DNA of 64,000 bases from Lytechinus pictus. Lineage: Eukaryota > Echinodermata > Echinoidea > Temnopleuroida > Toxopneustidae. Below, piece after piece: positions 21,713-32,200 of the stretch (positions are counted from its first letter, which is position 1; each line of letters starts with the position of its first letter). The position numbers and the translations under genes are program-made. The stretch is from assembly GCF_037042905.1 (NCBI RefSeq), contig NC_087253.1, positions 18,079,501-18,143,500 on the forward strand, written 5' to 3'. A model generated the notes under the pieces. The model saw only the letters and a list, made by a program, of their open reading frames with translations. It was not told where the DNA came from and made no database searches.

Positions 21713-22180
21713 ATGAGTAAATACGTTACCATGCTATTCACAGGTTTGATCTGGCATGAAATGGCAGATAGCATGCTCCAAAGCACAATGAGTCCAATTC
21801 CTAAGGGACGCTGGGCTAATATGGGGGATTCATGCAACTTTCGGGCAATTACATTAAGCAGTTTAACTGGGAAAGTGGTGGAGTTGGTGATTATGAAAAG
21901 AGAAATTAATAATATATGCACTACTGAGTTGGAGTGTGGCTTTAAAGAAGCGTCGTCAACAACCACACGCACCAGTATGATAAAAGACGGTGTCAAACTT
22001 TGTTCACGAAAAGAGTAATGGATTTTGGTTTGGTATTGGACGCAAGCAAGGACATTGATAGAGTTAATTGTGTTAGGTTGTTTAAATTCATGTTATACGA
22101 AGGGATTCTCATGTTCTGTAAAGTTTTCTGGAATATGTATTCAGACCAAAAGATTTGTCTTAGACTGAAAATATTATGAT
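21713..22180 (+). pseudogene. Non-LTR retrotransposon reverse transcriptase fragment
   Basis: The frame gives SPIPKGRWANMGDSCNFRAI, then TLSSLTGKVVELVIMKREIN, the start of a LINE RT domain ('P.PK.......NFR.I.L.....K..E..I'). After a frameshift near 22,010 it gives DFGLVLDASKDIDRVN, matching RT motif A with one catalytic Asp in LDASK and an altered AFD. The YADD region is absent. It is truncated at both ends and frameshifted, so it is dead. Type CR1/L2-like. Confidence 0.7.
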
Positions 22181-22259
22181 CTGAACAGATGATGAAAAAT
22201 CAGATAAATTCGGACAAGGAAGAAAAAATTATTACATTTTAAAGATTTGCATAATTACA

Positions 22260-22695
22260 GTGGAACAGTTCTGTGCATGTCTTCATGAATATTCAATGAA
22301 CAAACTGATGATGTCATATCCCCCACTTGTTCTTTTGTATTTTATTATATGAAATTATGTTTATTCAATTTTTTCCCCTAAAGAACTAAAAAAAAAGTTA
22401 GACTGACAACTGATTTAATGCATTAGATATTCACTGCTGCAACTTATTTTATAAAAACAGATCATTTCACGCTTGTATGAAAAAAAATGAAATATTCATG
22501 ATTTCATGTTATAACATTTAAGAAAAAGGAAAGTGGGAATGTCACATCATCAGCCCATCTAATTAATGTTCATGACGAGGTTCATAACTGTTTTCACAAA
22601 ATGTTGCGAAACTTTAAAATTCAATAACCTTGTTATCAGAGATTTTAGGCCTACTCTATTTATTTAGAACATTTTCAGCCTGGAGTATCCTTTTA
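22260..22695. repeat. Decayed member of the TTAA-flanked MITE family
   Basis: Collinear with 23,732-24,270: CTGATGATGTCATATC, CTTGTTCTTTTGTATTTTAT, GACAACTGATTTA, GCTGCAACTTATTT, GAAAGTGG, GTCACATCATCAGCCC and AAAATGTTGCGAAAC occur in the same order. The left terminus is lost; the right end keeps CAGCCTGGAGTATCC. Confidence 0.7.
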
Positions 22696-23731
22696 ACCTT
22701 TCAATCCTTACGGAACGGAATCTGCCCCATTTTCTTCATTCATTTATTACAAATTATGTATTGTTTATTATAAGTATGTATTATTCTATTATAATTAATA
22801 ATGTATTGTTTATTATTAATGCATTGTTCATTATTATTACTTATTATTATTATTGTAATTATTTACATATATCTAATTTTTATTCATGTACCCCTTTCAT
22901 TATTATATGTCTGTGTTATGTAATTTTTTTTATCCCGAATCTGTAAATTCTTGGAACAATCCCCCCACCCCCCCCCCCCTTAACGGAACGATGTATCTGC
23001 CCATGGATATTGACACTGTTCGTGTTAACTTCCGAAACGTGTACTGATGTTGATAAACCACTGGAGGCGCAGGGAGGGGGAGGGGAGCGGGCGAACGGTA
23101 TTCAAAGGGCACACCTCCCTAAAGCCAGAACCATCTTTGAAATATAAGACCGGTGAACATGGTTAGAGCCGCCCTTTAGTTCTTGCAAATCTCCCGCAAA
23201 GTTTACATCACTGTTAAATGCATTAGAAAGTAACATGAAAAAATATGACTTATAAGGATGGTATGAAATAAAAAAGTGTTTTAGTCGATATATTTTGGAT
23301 TTTAAATGAGGCAAAAATAATTGTCATCTTTTTATACAGACCAACATCAATCGATCATGAACGGGCTGAAAACTTCCGCCAATTTTTTTTTGCAGCTATT
23401 TGATTTGAAATTACTAAATTGGATAGACATTCAATATTTTGCGTATAAAACTTATAAAATAATATGGGGGCATAACGTACGGAGAAATTTCCAAAATAGA
23501 CGAGTAAAAATCATGACTGAAATGACCTATTATGAATGGAAGTATCATTTTGTGACAAGACTTTATCCGGAAAATGCCTTACTTTGAAATACATTTTAAA
23601 AATTTCTTTCCTCTGTTTCTTCGAATTTTTCTTCTTTACTCCCTATCGTGGGATTGCTATTTCAGGGATTAATGTTGTTTAAAATAAACTCGATTGAATC
23701 TGCTATCTGGAATGCTGAAGGAGATGGGAGC
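22696..23731. other. Non-coding, AT-rich with TATT runs and a poly-C tract
   Basis: TTATTAT-rich sequence at 22,740-22,880 and a C-tract near 22,965. The 88-residue frame at 23,321-23,587 lacks splice signals and recognisable motifs. Confidence 0.4.
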
Positions 23732-24270
23732 TTAAAGGGATGGTCCGGGCTGAAAGTATTTATATCTTAATAAGTAGAGTAGAATTCACTTAGCAAAATG
23801 CCGAAAATTTCATTAAAATCGGATAACAAAGTTATTGAATTTAAAGTTTAGCAATATTTTGTGAAAACAGTCGTCATGAATATTCATTAGGTTGGCTGAT
23901 GATGTCACATTTCGACTTGTTCTTTTGTATTTTATTATATTCACATTTTTTTCCTCCAAGAACTAGAAAAATTTGATTGACAACTGATTTAGTGCATTCG
24001 ATATTTATTGCTGCAACTTATTTCCTTATAAGGGAGACATATTATTCACACAAGTATGAAATAATGAAAAAATAATGATTTTATGTAATAACATAAGAAA
24101 ACGGAAAGTGGAGATGTGACATCATCAGCCCACCTAATGAATATTAATGACTACTGTTTTCACAAAATATTGCTAAACTTTTAACTTCAATATTTTTATT
24201 ATTTGTTATCCGATTTTGATGAAATTATGTATTAAGATATAAATACTTTCAGCCCGGACCATCCCTTTAA
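23732..24270. mobile_element. Palindromic MITE with TTAA ends, 539 bp
   Basis: TTAAAGGGATGGTCCGGGCT at the left and the same string complemented at the right; pairing continues through GAAAGTATTTATATCTTAAT. TTAA is at each extreme end, as in TTAA-targeting (piggyBac/Kolobok-type) elements. The interior also folds back (GCTGATGATGTCACAT / ATGTGACATCATCAGC). This is the best-preserved copy of the family in the window. Confidence 0.8.
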
Positions 24271-25084
24271 ATAAGAATGGAGTTGCAGAGAAAAAAGTAT
24301 ACAATGATATATAATTTACATCACGCTTTGAGGTTAAATTTTGAATGTATTTTTGTGGAGATGGATTTTATGTACAATAGGGTGTACGTACGTGAGTGAA
24401 TGTCATGGTTTATTATGTACCTTTGTGTGACGAGATAGTTACTTTGAATGATATCTCGCGGGAAAATAAGTGGAATATAATTATGCACACGTGATAGAAG
24501 AAAGAGAAATAGAGTGGGAGAGAGATAGAGAGGGAGAGAGACGAGAGCTTGAGAGAAATACAGACAGAAAGAGGGCAGTTATGAGAGGAGATTATCATAC
24601 ATGATCATAATGTACATATACAGGATTAACATTGAAATTGAATTGAAACTTTACCACAATCTTCACATGATTAAGGAAATGAAAAGAATTGGTGCTAAAA
24701 CAAGGAAAAGGGATGTGAAGGGAAAAAAAGGGTCAGCATTCGAAAAATATGACTTGTCTACATAAAAAAACACGCACACAAAAATCATGAGCCGCCCCAC
24801 CCCCAATATCTCCTTTGCATTTGGTACAAGACCCGCCCACTACATACCGTTTCGCTCTGAAGTAAATGCATGGTATGCCTGTCAGTGTATTGATACAGTC
24901 AACACACGTCACTGCGAATCCGAACTGACTGGGGGTATAGCAATACTAAATAAATGACATCGATATCTATATCGAGCCCGATTACTCATCTGAATACCCA
25001 CCAGGTTTGATCGGTTTTTCAGTCATTGTCATTAGGAAGAGCATCGCTGATGTGTGGTGTAATATTTATTCCATTAATTCAAAC
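24271..25084. other. Non-coding stretch with a GAGAGA-rich tract
   Basis: A purine-rich GAGAGAGA tract lies at about 24,495-24,575. Nothing coding was recognised. Confidence 0.4.
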
Positions 25085-25117
25085 CGCGGGGGACCACTTC
25101 CATTGACGATTGGATAC

Positions 25118-26006
25118 TGTTACAATACTGCAACAAATAACAATGAAAGAATTTATCACAGGAAATAATTAAGCATACACAAACAAATCAAAAAATGATT
25201 ATGATCTTACGTCTCTTCAAATCAGTTCTGGCAATTAATCCAAATGATAGTATCCAGATAAAAGTCCTAGTTGGCTGGCAAAAATTCCTTAAGTTTAAGT
25301 TCACAACGATCAGACGATGGCGATGATGAAACTGATATTGAAGCACGATGAATAACAAGAGTCACTGTAATGAGTTGAAATGTCCGTGAAGACGATGTTG
25401 ATGAATTCAGCAATCCATGGGTTGAAAAGCGTTCAATAAACAGGTTGATGATCTCGATGAGAAGTGAGTATTCATCTCTCAAAATAACTGCAAACAGTTC
25501 ATTGATGGCTGGTAAATAATTCCACAGAAGATTAATATTCCTGGTGGAAATAAAGTCTGCTCTGAAATAAAGTCTGGCGTGAAACTCTGAGTTCTGATCT
25601 GATATGATGATGTCCTTGAAGAAACTGCCCGTTTATATACAAATTATTCACTATTCTAGAGACTTCTAGCATTCACTATTATGGAAGGTTGTAGTATTGT
25701 CTTTAAAAAAACATTCTCCTTTCAGGAGCAGTCAAATTCCAGAAGACTCTTGAATGACCTCAGTGCAATTAACATGTCAATAAAATAGCTAAGCCTATTG
25801 TTCATTTCCACTTCCAATACAAGTCTATTTTAAAGCAATCTATTTAAAAATCCTTGACCTTTTAGTCGGCAGAGGCCTGCATAACAAAAGCTTTTACAAA
25901 GACATCCTGGAATGTTCTTTATCATTCTATGCTATGAATATCTTTAAAGAGAAGATCACGAAATAAATGAATGTACTTGGTATTACAATTCTTCTTATAT
26001 GTAACA
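25118..26006 (-). mobile_element. Probable solo LTR, 889 bp, nested
   Basis: Begins TGTTAC and ends GTAACA, the TG...CA short inverted termini of LTRs, and interrupts the CCCGGGGG-type element between GGATAC and CAGGTGTGACC. The flanks are ATAC and TTAC, a 4-bp duplication with one mismatch. On the minus strand a TATATAAA box lies at about 25,635, some 370 bp from the start, which is a sensible promoter place in an LTR. No internal coding region accompanies it, so it is a recombination product. The family is not identified; the 71-residue frame inside is not a gene. Confidence 0.6.
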
Positions 26007-26276
26007 TTACCAGGTGTGACCAGAGAAACTAAAAGGATCTCCTTTTCACCTTTTCAAGATTGGGCACGTTATGTTCGTAACATATGGATGTCAAAACACT
26101 AAAATACTGAAAAACTGAGGGTATATATTTCGCCAGGAAAGCTATGTGTTTACTGTCAAATTTGAGAGGGTATAAAAAAAGTCGAAAATGCTTTATAAGG
26201 ATGTAGTATTTGCCCCAACACTACATGTTTAGAGTCCGATTTGAGTGAGGTGTGGAAGGTAGGGTGGTATAACCAG

Positions 26277-26440
26277 GGCCATGTTTCATAAAGGACTTCT
26301 AACTCTTGTAACTTTGCCATAATGGCAACTACCATGGTAACAAGGCTCAGCAGCCAATCAGAATCGAGGTTACCATGGTAGTTGCCATAATCTGATAATG
26401 GCAAAGTTACAACAGTTGCAAGTCCTTCATGAAACGGGCC
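26277..26440. mobile_element. Short GGCC-ended MITE, 164 bp, nested
   Basis: The left end GGCCATGTTTCATAAAGGAC and the complement of the right end GGCCCGTTTCATGAAGGACT share a TTTCAT.AAGGACTT core. Arms continue with GTAACTTTGCCAT and its complement and with CTACCATGGTAAC / GTTACCATGGTAG. CCAG flanks both sides. Relatives with TTTCAT(A/G)AA ends occur widely in marine invertebrate genomes. Confidence 0.65.
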
Positions 26441-26657
26441 CCAGATGTAAGTAAAGGTAAAGCCGACGTCTGTGATCACGTTCTTGACATAATAATTAAA
26501 ATATCGCTGCACTTGTTTAGAAGTCAATTCAGGGGATACTTTCCAAGGGTACCGTTTTGTTGACGGGTTGGGTTTCACACGAAATACTTGTTAAGGGGTG
26601 CATTTTCAGAATATGGAAAATACTTGTATAGGGTGCTCATTTTCCGAACCCCATGAT

Positions 26658-26887
26658 CACTGGCGTACCTAGGATTTTCCAGAAAGGGGGGCAAATTTTT
26701 TTGAGGATATTCCGTCCGCGAAAAAAATTGGACAAAAAAAAGAGGGGGCACACGTCTCTTTTCATTGCGTTTTTACATTACATATTATTAATTTGGCTTC
26801 TCAAAGGGGGGGGCACGTCACCTAGATCAGTTGTGACTCGTCAGGAGGGGCACAGTCTGCCACCCCCCCCTGTTAGGTACGCTAGTG
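26658..26887. mobile_element. hAT-type MITE, 230 bp, 8-bp TSD, nested
   Basis: The ends CACTGGCGTACCTAGG and, complemented, CACTAGCGTACCTAACAGG match the CAGTGGCGTA-like hAT terminus. CCCATGAT is present at 26650-26657 and 26888-26895, the 8-bp duplication typical of hAT elements. It carries internal G and C tracts. It splits the right arm of the CCCGGGGG-type element, so it is younger than that. Confidence 0.8.
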
Positions 26888-27272
26888 CCCATGATCGCGC
26901 CTGGTATCCTATCCATTGCAAGTGGCCCCCTGGGATTCAAACACTTGAGCCACCTCCAAGTACATCCGCAATCACATACATTCACCCACACACAGTCTTG
27001 TAATTTGCCAATCGGGGACTCACTAATCATTAATCGCCGAAATGAGGACGTGTACATGGGGTCTCTTGCACTCAGAAATTTGAATTTAATCCACTAATAA
27101 CGGGTAACGTGCGCAAAGTTCGCCAACCGGGGACGCTCCCTACCCTCTATGCACACATACACACAACATGTAATTAATAATTGGCCATATTGGAACATTT
27201 TACAAATCATGCAGGCGTTTACTATATGAAACGGTTTGAAATGAGATTGGCATATATGGTTGTCTGGACCAG

Positions 27273-27452
27273 GGGCCGCGGCCGTTTCAAAATGCTGTTC
27301 GTAAGTTAAGAATGACTTTAAAAACGACTGCTGATTCTTTATTACGCGCTAACCCATCGCCAATGAATGTACCATTTACCACAAGAAAGGATCACCAGTC
27401 GATCTAAAAGTCACTCTGAACTTACGAACAGCTTAATGAAACATCCACCTGG
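27273..27452. mobile_element. GGCCGTTTCAAAA-ended MITE, about 180 bp
   Basis: GCTGTTCGTAAGTTAAGAAT on the left pairs with ACTCTGAACTTACGAACAGC on the right, with outer GTTTCA.AA / TTAATGAAAC ends. CGACTG and CAGTCGATC extend the arms. It lies about 90 bp from the BEL element's insertion site. Boundaries are approximate. Confidence 0.6.
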
Positions 27453-27544
27453 AAGGCTGGAACGTCCCCGTTTGATGGATAAAATGCAAGAAAATGTCCC
27501 CCAGAATTAGATCATTACAAACCCACACAAAAACGCACAATCGC

Positions 27545-29020
27545 TGGATCGTCGAAGACTACGAAATAACAGAGGCTAGGAAAGCCGCTTTAAATTGGAT
27601 AGTTAGGCAGGCTCACTACCGTGTATTATTCAATCTGTATAAACATAAGAAAACGAAGTGGATCATAAATATATGTCCAATGCTTTGACAAAAATAAATG
27701 TTTTCATAATATTCCCAAAATTGTCATCTCTTTTAAACAATAAGGAATATAAATCTAATTATCATTCATATCAGGTGTATAGAACGAATATATATAAACA
27801 AATATCCGAGTTTTCCTCGATAGAAAAACCAGTTTAAAATTTGTCCATTTTCTTTAACGTCTTGAAAAAGACTAACTTAAATACATGCATACATATTTGC
27901 AATAAATCAAAGTGAACTGCTTAAATATATACCTTTAAATCAACTTTGCGTTCCCACTTAGTAATTTCTATATTCTGAACAAAATTACCTTAAAAGGTAA
28001 ACAGACAGCAAACTTGTCTGCTAACTTCAGCTTATATCCAAATAAGTCCGGTAAGAAATAAATTACCAAGGTGTTTCATTATTATTTATCCCAATTTTGA
28101 CATTATCAGAAAAATCTAAATTATAGACCGAAAGCTTTCTTTAGCTAGCGGTTGCACACTAAAATTGAATGTGCGAAAAACGGAACGAGTGACCCTGACA
28201 TGACCTTGCACATAATTAAGCCTCGTTCGTATGAAAAACTTCTGACCAAAAATTGTCTTAACAAGTCAAAATTATTTTGGTTACAAACGCACAAATTCTT
28301 AAAGTGCTTTATAAATGTTTACTCAAATATATCTGACTGAATATAATTAAATGTAAACAAATCACGCAATTTAAAGACCACGCCCATACACGCACGATTC
28401 GTGCCCATCAAACTCCTAAAATTCACCTTTGTTCATTTCATAAGCTTAATTTTCCTTTAACTCATACTACTTTACTTTTCTTGAAATAATCTAACAAATC
28501 CATTAAAAGCTTTTATTTAGTTTCACAACTTCACTCTTCTCATAAAGTACAACTAACCTCCTAATTAAGTGTGCATAGCTAATCGCGTTCATTTCACATC
28601 CACTGATTGTACATTACACATATCTATGGCGTTCATTACACATACTGCGTGTTCATTACAGTTCAAGTATCTGCATACGATTTTTAATGCACTTTTTCTG
28701 CTCATTCACTGAAAAATATCTCTAGCTTTTAGCACCTCCAAAAAATATAACATTTCTGTCATCAAACTTACTTCTTGGGCGGCATTTCCCAGTCAACATC
28801 AAGTAAAACAAGATAATTTCATTTTCAAGCGTCCCTTCTCCCTGTTCTCTGCAAACTAACAACGTGGCATCTGCGAAATGCATATTCATGAGCAGAATTA
28901 CATTACTTACGAAAGCTTCAGGGTAGCACCAAAGTGACAAATTAAACCTTGAAAATACATATAATAAAAATGTGAAAGAAAAAGACAAATTCATAATTTT
29001 AAGGTTTGTTCAGCAAACCA
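27545..29020 (-). repeat. BEL/Pao 3' LTR
   Basis: Shown on the plus strand it begins TGGATCGTCGAAGAC and ends CAGCAAACCA, i.e. TG...CA in either direction. It has the same length as, and shows no noticed difference from, the LTR 7,053 bp to the right. In the element's own direction it is the 3' LTR, directly preceded by the polypurine tract. The 62- and 90-residue frames repeated in both LTRs are non-coding coincidences. Confidence 0.95.
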
Positions 29021-29030
29021 TCCTCCCCCC
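29021..29030 (-). other. Polypurine tract of the BEL/Pao element
   Basis: On the minus strand GGGGGGAGGA stands immediately before the 3' LTR (which begins TGGTTTGC). This is the position and composition of the plus-strand priming site used in reverse transcription. Confidence 0.85.
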
Positions 29031-29291
29031 GCCAACAGTAGCGGAAAAGAGCTAAAATTCTCCTGACTGAATGAATTCTGTAATTATTATTATTATTTTT
29101 TTTTTTTTGTTTACAGACCAGATGAAAAATATTCAAGTTTTGCACCGACATAAAATTCAGGAGTATCAAAAGCAACTTTCTTTCAAAAAATTCAAATTTT
29201 GCACCGACATAAAATTCAGGAGTATCACAAGCAACTTTCTTTCCTCAATGGCATTGAAAAACCAAAACACAATTTATGAACTCCATATTGT

Positions 29292-32200
29292 CTACTCCTC
29301 ATACCCTTCTGCCGGATATATTACAACAATCTTCGAAATCGGCCGCTTATAATCAGTACCTTTAGATTGTACTTTAACTGTTCGAACTTTCCCATCAGTC
29401 CCAGGATACACTTGGATAACTTTACCCAATGTCCACTTTCCTCGAACTGCATTAGGGTCAGAGAGTATAACCACGTCATCGATTCGGACGTTCCTTCTGT
29501 CACTGTTCCATTTTCGTCGTGGCACCAGTAGTGGAAAGACGTCACGCATCCAACTCTTCCAGTACGCGTCGACGATTCGCTGGACAAACTCAAAGCGATG
29601 TCTCGGGTTCTTCGTCTCTCTGAAGGGTCCTTGAGGGACTGCGCTCGAAGATCTTCCAAGCAAAAGATCGTTTGGACACAGATATGCTCCATCATCGGGA
29701 TCATTCGGAGTTCTTCCGATAGGGCGCTGGTTGACGAGATTTGCGACCTCTTGGAGACATGTATGCAACTCAAAGGGTGTGACCAGTTGATCCCCGACTG
29801 CTTTCTTCAAGGCGATCTTGCAACTTTTAACTAACGCTTCAGCACATCCATTGTGATGCGGTGCAGATGGAGTGGTGAACTTCCATGTCGTTCCTCTCTC
29901 GGCGCAGAAGTCCTTTAACTCCTCATAGCTCCAACCTCTCACCATCTCCCGTAACTCTCTTTCTGCCCCTACGAATTGTGTACCGTTGTCACTTAGCAGT
30001 AATGCAGGCTGACCCCGCACAGCAAAGAATCTTCGTAGTACCTGCATGAACTCCATGGATGAGCAATCAACGGCCACTTCAAGATGTACCGCTCTTGTAT
30101 TCAGGCAGGTGAAGAGGACCCCATAGTGCTTGGCGGTCTTGTTCCTTCCAACTTTGACTGATATCGGTCCAAAATAGTCGACAGATGAGAAGTGAAACGG
30201 TGGTGTATATGGGGCAACTCTCTCATCTGGTAGATCAGACATGACTTGTGACTCAACCTGATGCTCCATGCGTCGGCAAATCACACACCTATACTTTACA
30301 GTCTTAGCCAGTTTATGAATTTTCAGGATCCAGTATTGACGTCGAACCTTCGCTGCAGTAGCTGCCACGCCTCCGTGTCCTAGCTGATGCATATGTCTCG
30401 TTATCAGCACTGATACCCAAGCTCCATGTGGCAGCAGAGCAGGGTGTTTGTGCTCATAAGAAATCAGAGCCTTGTCTAGTCGCCCTCCAACTCTGATAAT
30501 TCCCTCGTTGTCTATAAAAGGGCTGAGAGTCTTGAATTCTCCATTCTGTACACGTTGATACAAGGAACTCTGGGCTTCCTTAATTAGAAAGTGTTCAGCT
30601 TTCTGCAACTGAGTTGTCGATAAGTTTCCATCTCCAAGATTGACATTAGACTTTGCCCGAAGTACAGCTTTGAGCTTGTCGATGAACTTTAAAACATAAG
30701 CCGTTACTCGGATCAGTTTTTTCCAGCTGGAGAATCTCTTGACATCGATCACATCATTGTTCTTGACTGAGATATGATTAACCCTTCGTCGTTCTGCTTC
30801 AATCTCAGTCTCTGCTTCTGGAATAGCCTTTTCTGACGGCCATTCCTCGTAAGATCTGTACAAGAACGCAGGTCCTTGTTTCCATCTTTCTGAGAGCTTC
30901 CTTACTGGCAGGCCCCTGGAGACGTCATCTGCTGGGTTCAGCTCTCCGGGAACATACTTCCATTGTGCAGGGTTGGTATAACTTTGGATTTCTCCAATCC
31001 TTGCTGCGACGAATGGCTTAAATCTCCTACCCTCACTTCGAATCCAGGAGAGGGCAATCATGCTATCAGTCATGAAGATGATCTTTTCAGGCTTCAGACT
31101 CAGTTCTTTCATCACTGTTGTGTAGACTCTTGAAGCCATTACTGCCGCCTGAAGCTCAAGTCTAGGCACAGTCATCTTTTTCAGGGGAGCAACTCGAGAT
31201 TTGGCAACTACAAATCTAACAGCATATTTACCATTTTCCAGCTTCCACTGCAAATACACACAAACTCCAAATGCTACCTCAGATGCATCAGCAAATATGC
31301 ACAGTGAAGGGTGACCAACAGCCATTGGTGGAGTCAGGCATCTCTCATATTTGATATCATTCAAGTCCTGCATCTCTTTCATGAATGTCACCCACCACTC
31401 CTGTAGATCGGGAGGCAGAAGTTCATCCCAATCATATCCTCTTTGCCACAACTGCTGCATTCCAATCTTTGCACGAACTAGAAAGGGGGCAGCAAATCCT
31501 ATCGGATCAAATATTCGTGCAATTCTACTCAGAATCTTCCTTTTGGTAAGTATACTCGATTCTTCTTTTCCATCATTAGGAAAACTGCTGACTGTGTCCT
31601 TCAGTTTGTAGAAGAACATATCTTGCTGGTTGTCCCATGCTATTCCCAGCACTTTGTCTTCCAAGGCGGCTTCGAGGATTTTTGTTTTACCTTCCTTCTT
31701 ACTTTCTCCTCTCAAAGCTTCGTTGCTGGTCCAGCCTTTAACTTTAAAGCCACCTTCCAAAAGTACTTGATCAATTTCACTTGTCAGCTGCTCTGCTTCG
31801 CCTACATCTCTCACCGAGTCACATATGTCGTCCATGTAGACACTCTCCTTCAGTACCTGTGCTGCTTTCGGATATCTAGCCTCTGCTGCTTCTGCTGTCA
31901 TCCTGAGTGCCAACTGGGCCATAGCTGGTGCTGGTTTGTCGCCAAATGTAACAACTTTCATAATGTAAACATCTGGCTTTTTATCAGTCTCCATATCTCG
32001 CCACAGGTACCGATGTACATTCATATCTCTCTCAGGAATTGAGACCCTGTGATACATCTTAGAAATGTCACCACAAAATCCTACTTCATTCATCCGGAAT
32101 CTCAGCAATACTCCAAGCAGATCATTGAGAAGATCTGGACCCTTTAGCCAATAGTCATTTAAGCAATGACCCTGATATGATGAAGACGAATTGAAGACGA

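Larger units (their letters stand above)
25085..26934. mobile_element. Second CCCGGGGG-type element, host to three nested insertions
   Basis: The ends CGCGGGGGACCACTTCCATT and CAAGTGGCCCCCTGGG match the family at 16,120, and the interior shares AGATTGGGCACGTTA, TTTGCCCCAACACTACATGT, AGAGTCCGATTTG and ACTTGTTAAGGGGTGCATTT. The 8-bp duplication ATTCAAAC is at 25077-25084 and 26935-26942. With the inserts at 25,118-26,006, 26,277-26,440 and 26,658-26,887 (and their duplications) removed, about 550 bp remain, close to the 674-bp intact copy. Confidence 0.85.

Noticed and set aside
28152..28994. 62- and 90-residue frames conserved at two places
   Set aside because: They lie in the two LTRs of the BEL element; conservation reflects LTR identity, not coding.
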